Below the pieces are notes generated by a model. It did not search any database, had not been told where the DNA came from, and was given only the letters and a program-made list of their open reading frames with translations. Below, in pieces: positions 58,111 to 64,000 of a DNA stretch of 64,000 nt. The position numbers and the translations under genes are program-made. Position 1 is the stretch's first letter, and every line of letters begins with the position of its first letter. Source of the DNA: Diatrype stigma (taxonomy: Eukaryota > Ascomycota > Sordariomycetes > Xylariales > Diatrypaceae). The stretch is from contig JAKJXP020000094.1 of NCBI GenBank assembly GCA_022225965.2, positions 62,001 to 126,000 of the forward strand, read 5' to 3'.

Positions 58111-58767
58111 TCGACCCGGTGGCGGGCGTCAACATAATGTCGCCTTCAGCCTAACATCTCAACCTATTGCAATTCCCTTTAAGTAACGACATCTGACGAA
58201 AAGATACCTCTTGACACTGTTTCGTACCTACTTGAGACTTACTCCCACGGGGAAGTCATTGTTCATTATATTTGTGCATATTGTATTAATCATTGGATGG
58301 AGTTGCTCCTAATCTGTCATCAGAGGTCCCAAACTTGTGACTTGATCATCCGCTGGCTTCGGGAGTTCAAGCGGTTAAGGGGTTGTGGCATGTCAGGTTC
58401 GTTGAGTGTAACTCAATATCAATTACATGGGGATGGATTTACCGGGCAGGCAGGACTCAGGAGGAAGCATGTATCGGGGGTACCAGGGGCATCTCAGTAT
58501 AATAATGATGGTCATTTTTGCCGGGCGTTGGCAACTTTCGACTGCTGCAGGTGACATCCAGTCGCCACTGCATGGCGAGTCGGCCTTATTCTACGTCATA
58601 TCACCATGGTGCGTTGTGTGCAAATAGTTAGCATCGAGTCAGTGTGGAGACGAGAGAACGATACATATTATGAATAATTGCCTGTGTCTTTGACAGATCT
58701 TGTTCGTCTGTAGAGAACGTCTACATATATATAGGCGTGTGTGTGTGTGTGTGTGTGCATGTCAGCA
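58111..58767. other. Convergent intergenic DNA with a (GT)10 repeat
   Basis: 3' flanks of the disordered-protein gene and of the GNAT gene. A perfect GT dinucleotide run at 58737-58757 lies about 10 bp past the GNAT stop codon, so it is in that gene's 3' UTR. Open frames around 58297-58627 are not credible. Confidence 0.65.
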
Positions 58768-59785
58768 TCACGACCGCTCGATATCCTTGACGAGCGTGAT
58801 GGCATCCTCCCCGTCTCCGTCCTCGTCCCCGCCCTCGCCCTCGTCCTGCACGACGCGGAACCCCAGCTGCCGGTAGAACCCGAGCACCTTGCGGTTGTCG
58901 CCCGCCACGCCGATGTGCTCGCCCTCGCCGTAGTCGGCCCCGCTGGCCCGCACGCTCGCCGCGAACGCCTCGATCAGCCGCCTCCCCCACCCCTGCCCCT
59001 GCCACCCCGGCAGAATGTCGATGTGCATCGTCGCGCGCCACCGCCGCGCCAGCTCCGCCTTGCTCATCTTCTTCTTGCTTCTTCCCTTCGCCGTCTCGCC
59101 ATCCCCATGGTCATCGCCATCTTTGTCCTCGTACTCGCCATCATCGTCGAAGATCATCCAATCCGCGCGGTACGCCAACTGCGCCATCGCCGTCGGGTTG
59201 GCCATCATCATCTTCTTCCGCTTCTTCTTTCCGTCGTCGCCGCCGTCCAACAAACCCCCCTCTTGCTCCTGCGGGATGGTGTTGGTGTTCGGTGGCGGCG
59301 GCGGCGAAGAAGACGAAGGAGAAGACGAAGAAATCCAGAAGGGCTCCCGCGTCTCCAGCTGCGCCGGCCGCTGCACGCGCGGCGCTAGCACCGCCGACAC
59401 GTAGCCCCCGTACCCGGCCACGAAGGCGTGCACGTCCGGACACCCGATGCAGTAGCCCACCGCGTTGCCCGCACCGTCGTCGAGCACGTGGCACGTCCCC
59501 GGCGACAGGTGCGTGTACGGGTGCGTCCAGAGGTAGGGCGAGAGGCGCGCGACTTCCTCCTTGGCGAGGCCGCTGGCGAGGGACGGGGGCAGGGTCGCGA
59601 TGCACTGGTTGTGGTGGTGCGGTTAGTGTGGGGGTGTGAGTGAGTGAGATGGTTGGGCAGGCAGGCGGGCAGGTCTGGGGATTGCCAGTTGGAGAGGGAG
59701 GGAGAAAGAGTGGTGGTGGAATCATACGTACGATGTTGGCGCATGCCTCGAAGTCGGACTCCCGGTAGGGACGGATGAATGCCAT
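58768..59785 (-). CDS. GNAT-family N-acetyltransferase with low-complexity inserts
   Basis: Exons 59785..59732 and 59604..58768 (127-nt intron) encode 296 residues. It starts MAFIRPYRESDFEACANI, the usual first strand and helix of GNAT. WTHPYTHLSP and NAVGYCIGCPD follow. The acetyl-CoA site is in HIDILPGWQGQGWGRRLIEAF (pyrophosphate loop Q-G-Q-G-W-G), and the last strand region is DNRKVLGFYRQLGFRVV. Between these lies an insert of about 90 residues with Ser/Pro runs, a KKKRKK cluster and a DDDGEYEDKDGDD patch. Another acidic patch (GEGGDEDGDGED) sits near the end. The fold core is like fungal acetyltransferases sometimes compared with bacterial or O-GlcNAcase-linked GNATs. The substrate is unknown. 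The basic cluster might act as a nuclear signal. Confidence 0.88.
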
Positions 59786-60778
59786 GTTGTTCGATGGTGG
59801 TGTTGAGGTCCCCTTGGTAATCGATCTCTAATGCGTGCGTGTGGGGGGTAGGTAAGTAGGTAGTTCGTGGATCTTCGTGGAGTCAAGGTATGATCTCGAA
59901 GTTAGACTTCGCTTGTGCTACCTCGGTGACTATGTAGCCAGCTACCTGCTAATAACTCACTGCACCCTAGGTGAACAACGAAGCCAGAAAAGCTATTTGT
60001 ATTATTATCAGAGGTGGACGTCCATAAGAGGGATTCGAACAACTCCAAGTTCCAGCCTTTTCTCTCAGTCTTTTATGTGGTAAATGCAGGTAAGACGGTG
60101 ATGCCGAGCCTCGGCGAGCGAACGGAAGATGTGGTTCCACAAGTGCGGCTATAAGCATCTCGGGTGTGAGCGTGCTTCCCGGTATGCTGTGGAACTCCAA
60201 CGTTTACGGCATGCGACTGGTTATATCGCCCCTTTAGGCGCGTGGGATTCCGACTGCCACGTATGAGCTGAGTGGGTGAGGGTTGTCACGATAACAAATG
60301 AGAAAGAAATTGATGTATGCAAAATGATCTAGGGGTCTTGGGGCAACACAGGAACATGAACCCAAGCAAACTCGCCTTGTACATCCTTATTCACTGCATG
60401 CCAACTTATGTATCCTACTGAAAGCGAGCACTGAGCCTTACATCACATACGGTAGTTATCGAGAGTGCAATTCCATTGGAAGTCATAATGCTCCAAGAAC
60501 GTGTCATTAACTACTTGGCAATATCAAGCTTGTGATCTAAATGCATATGCACCTATTCGTAGAAGCCTCTTGGAGGGCTTCGGTGTCAATACTGATCCCT
60601 CATCATAAGCTGATATAATTGTCGAAGATAGTGCTCAGAAAAGTAGCACAGTCCTAGCAAGAAAGCAACTGCGATGGCTGTATATAGATGAGTCTTCGAG
60701 AAACGCCACCAGAAATCGGAATGACCCTTAGTTTAGGGTCGAATGACTTCATGGCGAGGATTGGCAGAAAACACTCCG
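59786..60778. other. 1-kb intergenic DNA
   Basis: Promoter side of the GNAT gene and 3' flank of the GTPase gene. A tRNA-like gggattcgaac at about 60029 has no pairing T-arm (see rejected). No gene is seen. Confidence 0.5.
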
Positions 60779-63700
60779 TCAAACTGGAAGCTGAGGTTGG
60801 CGAGAATCAGGGTTATGCTTTCGCCTTTTATCCCGTGTGGCATGGCCTTCAGGCTCAGTATTATTCGCGTCGTGATGAGAGGCAGGCCTTTTGCCGTGAT
60901 CAGTCGTGTCTTGGCCTGATATACCGGGAGTTTGGGTTGGAAATAATCCCCCCGAAACGACGTCATTGGTTACGGTTGAAGCTACCGCTGACCCATCATC
61001 CTGGTTAGAGATCGTGTTATTAGGGTTCGTCGGCTGTTGTAGAAAGGCTGCGACGTCTTTCCTAAGCTTTGGCCAAAACTGCTGCTCACGGAAGCTCTCT
61101 GTCCTGGACCACTCTACTATTCTCCGCATCTCTTGCAACTTATCCCCCCACAGTGGGAGAGAGTAGAGCTGATTGACCATATCGTCCACCCCTTGCTCAT
61201 CCAGCGCGACCTCGTCAAAATCCGCTATCTGACTCTCGAGGAGGCTGGTAAGGACCTCGTATCCCTCTTTGCTTTTCTCAAGCGCTTCTAGGCGCTTCTC
61301 GTTTTCGGGAAGTGTGACCCCATTGGACTTGGAAAACCCTATCAGGTCTCGTTCCTCCGTGATCAATCCTTCGCGGTACGCGATCATAGCGTCCTTGTAT
61401 GGCGTGATGCTATTGATCTTCATAAACATGCCAAATCGTGATGCAGCGTTCCGGATCTCTCCCAGTTCCTTCCGATGTTCTCTTCTCTGTTTCCTAAGCC
61501 TTTTAACTGTTGCCTTTTGTGCGTCGAGCATCGTTTTGCTTTCAACCATCCTGGATTCCACATCTGGATCCCTTGCCCGAGCTATTTTCTCTTCCTTTGA
61601 AAAGCGGATGTGCATATGATCCTGCCAACGATGACCGCACTCTCTATTTTGACAAGTAGACTTGCCCTTGAATGCGGTACAGCGAGTCGGGTTTCCATGT
61701 CCAACAACCTCGTCAGCAACACATGTCGAATAGCAGGGGTCGTGGCAAAGCGACTTATAGACCGGGCGCTTCACTCCACCAACGTCTTCCAAGGCAACGC
61801 AGGAAGGGCTTTTGCAGACAGTTCGTGGGGTTTCCAGGGGCTTCAATTCGATGTCAACCCTCTTGCAATACACGGAATGCTTTAACAGCTCTTTGAGAGT
61901 TTTAGCGGCCTTCACTTTGTTGAGTTGGCCTGTAATCAGATCCATGGATCTCTGAATTTTATCATCGACCTCCGCTATTGGCGCTGTCAGCTGTAATATG
62001 AGCTCCCTAGCACGGTTCAAACAAAGCGTGTCAATAACGGAGTAAGGCCGTAGCGAGGCGACGTATTTGATCAGGCGGCGCGTCTCATCGGCTGACCGCT
62101 GCCAGCTGCGCCGGAAGTCCCCCGGGTTCTCCGCAGGGATGCATCCCGACTTTCGTGCCGCAAGATAGCGAAAACTTTCAGAGTCAAAGCAAAAGACATT
62201 TTCAGGTGTGAGGCTTAGACCTAGACTCTTGTGATCGTCAAGCAATCTCTCGAGTGACTTGTAGGAGTTGCCGGGTGCGTAGTTAGACTGTCGAGTATTG
62301 GTAAACCCCCACATGATGTTCATAGCGACGTCAGGATGCAAATACGTCAGTAGCTCTTTGATGCAAAAGCGGAAAGTCAGTGTTAGGCGGGCTGCGTCTG
62401 GTTTCATAAGGATGATAATGCCATTTATACTGTTGATGAGGTGTAGTGTTTGGAGAATGTTATCTAAAATCTTCCGGTCAGTATCTTCGCCACAGTCAAC
62501 GCCAAATCCAGGAGTATCGATGATGCGATATATAGTACTTCCAACGCAGATGCGATAAACGCCAATTTGCTGAGTTGCTGAGTGTCCTTGTGTCCCGTCC
62601 GCCTCCAACTGATCGGTTTTGCCGACATGTATATTGGTCTGTATGACTTTCCCCCCAGGCGGAGATCCCGCGATGCGCTGCATCGTGAAGGAGCTCGGAA
62701 TGATTGCATTTAGCTTTTCACGAGACATCGCCTCGTCCAAATCGCGATAAGTTAGGTAATGGTAGAAGGCATTGATGAATGTAGACTTCCCTACTCCGGT
62801 CTCGCCTAGAAGCAGAATATTTTGCTCTTTATAGGATTCCAGCTCTTGTAGCTGTTTCATAAGATTCTCTGGCTTATATGCCATAAACTGTGTCCCATGC
62901 TTTGTAGATTTGCATTGCCATGTAAAGGAATCAGCACAGGTGTGGCCACAGCCACAATAAATGCGTTTGTCGCAGTACTCCAGGGGCTGACGACAGTGAT
63001 AGCAGTACCACACCCGTGCCTCATTGCCACATGTCCTAGAAGGGCAGGCGAGTTTAACGAGCCGACGATCAATCGGCGAGGGCCGCCCATCCGTATTGAG
63101 AGCTTCGAGTTCGAATTTTGCGAACGACTGGTCAGCATAATCCTGCAACTCTCGCATGTCTTTAACGACGACCTCACAGCGACTGTAGAAGGAGACCCGT
63201 GATTTAGAGAAGGTGATATCTTCCGGCGAGCATTCCGCGACTGCAACAACATAATTCGATTTGCGCTGGAGAAGATTGCGGATGATTCGGCGGTTCGTTT
63301 CCCATGAGTCATTGTCTTGCTTCGACGCGCTTGTGAAGTACAAGACATATATGTTGCTTCCGGTCGAGATCGCATTTGACGCGTCCGTAAAATCGCCATA
63401 CTGGCCACCAAGGTCTAGAATATCCCTTTTGAAGTAAAGGTCGTCTACCGCCGGGGACAGTATGAGCTGAAAAGCTTTTGGTGGTGCTTGGCCAGCATAG
63501 TACGAATGAAGAATTTCGGATAGTCGTTCAGGGGGGCATATTGAACTGCGAACATCTGAAAGGGCTTGGCGGTAGTCAGATTCGAATGTCTTCATGCTTT
63601 GCAAGATTGAATCTAGTTTCGTACCAATTCTAGCAACCTCCGCATTATTAGCCTTAGGACAACGGAAGTAGACGGCGCTTGAGTCGTTGTAGTAGTCATG

Positions 63701-64000
63701 GATCAATCTCTCCTGTCGATCACACTGATCAAAGATCTGAATGAATTGCTGGAGAATACTTTTGGGTGTCTGAATGACTGGAGAAATCGGGCCAGTACGA
63801 AAGCCTGTCAGCGACGGGTGGGTATCAATAGTCATTAGGTCGTATGAAATATTGACGCCTCGCCCATAATCCATCTTCGCCAATCTAGATGGAACCTTGT
63901 CAATGAAGTCGGTCACTTCTGCGATTCTAACATTCTGGATATGTTGTCCATTGCTGAGGTCCGAGAAAATGGCAAATGTTAAGCCATCGAGTGTCTGATG
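60779..64000 (-). CDS. Large Cys-rich P-loop GTPase with stonustoxin-like middle region (N-terminus cut by window)
   Basis: A single open frame runs from the right edge (no stop to base 64000) to the stop at 60779: 1073 residues visible, start outside. From the edge: a beta-rich tail of an unseen domain (about 1-65), a helical bundle (about 85-180), and an alpha/beta thioredoxin-like stretch with IYVLYFTSASKQDN and NYVVAVAEC (about 215-260). Next come Cys clusters of zinc-ribbon type (CPSRTC, WYCYHC, CGCGHTC; about 319-363), then the GTPase. It has P-loop GETGVGKST near 399-407, switch DTPGFG near 495, and FTNTR near 567 in place of NKxD. A second Cys/His cluster (about 729-798, ending CGHRWQDHMHI), a coiled coil, and a basic C-terminus (RDKRRKHN) follow. 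The domain order resembles, by eye, stonustoxin-family proteins (helical plus thioredoxin parts). Function is unknown. Confidence 0.85.
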   Translation of the reverse strand, partial: HQTLDGLTFAIFSDLSNGQHIQNVRIAEVTDFIDKVPSRLAKMDYGRGVNISYDLMTIDTHPSLTGFRTGPISPVIQTPKSILQQFIQIFDQCDRQERLIHDYYNDSSAVYFRCPKANNAEVARIGTKLDSILQSMKTFESDYRQALSDVRSSICPPERLSEILHSYYAGQAPPKAFQLILSPAVDDLYFKRDILDLGGQYGDFTDASNAISTGSNIYVLYFTSASKQDNDSWETNRRIIRNLLQRKSNYVVAVAECSPEDITFSKSRVSFYSRCEVVVKDMRELQDYADQSFAKFELEALNTDGRPSPIDRRLVKLACPSRTCGNEARVWYCYHCRQPLEYCDKRIYCGCGHTCADSFTWQCKSTKHGTQFMAYKPENLMKQLQELESYKEQNILLLGETGVGKSTFINAFYHYLTYRDLDEAMSREKLNAIIPSSFTMQRIAGSPPGGKVIQTNIHVGKTDQLEADGTQGHSATQQIGVYRICVGSTIYRIIDTPGFGVDCGEDTDRKILDNILQTLHLINSINGIIILMKPDAARLTLTFRFCIKELLTYLHPDVAMNIMWGFTNTRQSNYAPGNSYKSLERLLDDHKSLGLSLTPENVFCFDSESFRYLAARKSGCIPAENPGDFRRSWQRSADETRRLIKYVASLRPYSVIDTLCLNRARELILQLTAPIAEVDDKIQRSMDLITGQLNKVKAAKTLKELLKHSVYCKRVDIELKPLETPRTVCKSPSCVALEDVGGVKRPVYKSLCHDPCYSTCVADEVVGHGNPTRCTAFKGKSTCQNRECGHRWQDHMHIRFSKEEKIARARDPDVESRMVESKTMLDAQKATVKRLRKQRREHRKELGEIRNAASRFGMFMKINSITPYKDAMIAYREGLITEERDLIGFSKSNGVTLPENEKRLEALEKSKEGYEVLTSLLESQIADFDEVALDEQGVDDMVNQLYSLPLWGDKLQEMRRIVEWSRTESFREQQFWPKLRKDVAAFLQQPTNPNNTISNQDDGSAVASTVTNDVVSGGLFPTQTPGISGQDTTDHGKRPASHHDANNTEPEGHATRDKRRKHNPDSRQPQLPV

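Noticed and set aside
60000..60060. tRNA-like gggattcgaac (minus-strand T-loop)
   Set aside because: The flanking bases do not pair into a T-arm (gaggg against caact), and no anticodon arm or acceptor stem is found.

Overview
This window is nuclear DNA from a filamentous ascomycete (Pezizomycotina, most likely Sordariomycetes). The evidence is short introns of about 50-205 nt with GTRNGT donors and CTAAC/CTGAC-like branch points, families confined to or expanded in these fungi (Clr5-ankyrin, HET, 2EXR, DUF5572, fungal Cys-rich secreted proteins), and GC-rich third codon positions in the housekeeping genes. I recognise 18 protein-coding genes plus one doubtful small ORF. Most models needed splicing by hand, and all spliced models close in frame. 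No rRNA, tRNA or CRISPR was found.

Left part (1-16.5 kb): a Clr5-ankyrin protein cut by the left edge; an APC-type choline/GABA permease; a complete non-autonomous Mutator-like element (58-bp perfect terminal inverted repeats, 9-bp target duplication) in the 2.4-kb gap that follows. Then comes a conserved housekeeping block: a TMEM135-like membrane protein, glucosidase II beta subunit (ER glycoprotein quality control, KDEL terminus), the replication factor Rtf2, and the mitochondrial aminopeptidase Icp55.

Middle part (16.5-34.9 kb): a HET-domain protein, a secreted GH43 endo-arabinanase, a six-exon Cys-rich secreted effector candidate with a Kex2-type propeptide, a small orphan ORF, an SREBP-type bHLH transcription factor with a 13-codon first exon, a 5.1-kb gene-poor stretch, a 2EXR protein and a small three-exon DUF5572 protein.

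Right part (36-64 kb): four genes that look metabolic lie together (medium-chain reductase, DUF1479 oxygenase-like protein, eight-exon sugar transporter, cytochrome P450), the middle two divergent from one intergenic region. A 10.1-kb stretch with no recognisable gene follows, then a 1146-residue disordered protein, a GNAT acetyltransferase with long low-complexity inserts, and a 1073-residue (partial) Cys-rich P-loop GTPase cut by the right edge. The region before its GTPase domain resembles, by eye, the helical plus thioredoxin-like part of stonustoxin-family proteins; this is the most unusual protein here.

By eye the window is a mosaic. Conserved genes are strongly GC-biased at third positions. 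The Clr5-ankyrin, HET, 2EXR and GTPase genes, families typical of fungal nonself recognition and lineage-specific expansion, are more AT-rich with flat codon use.
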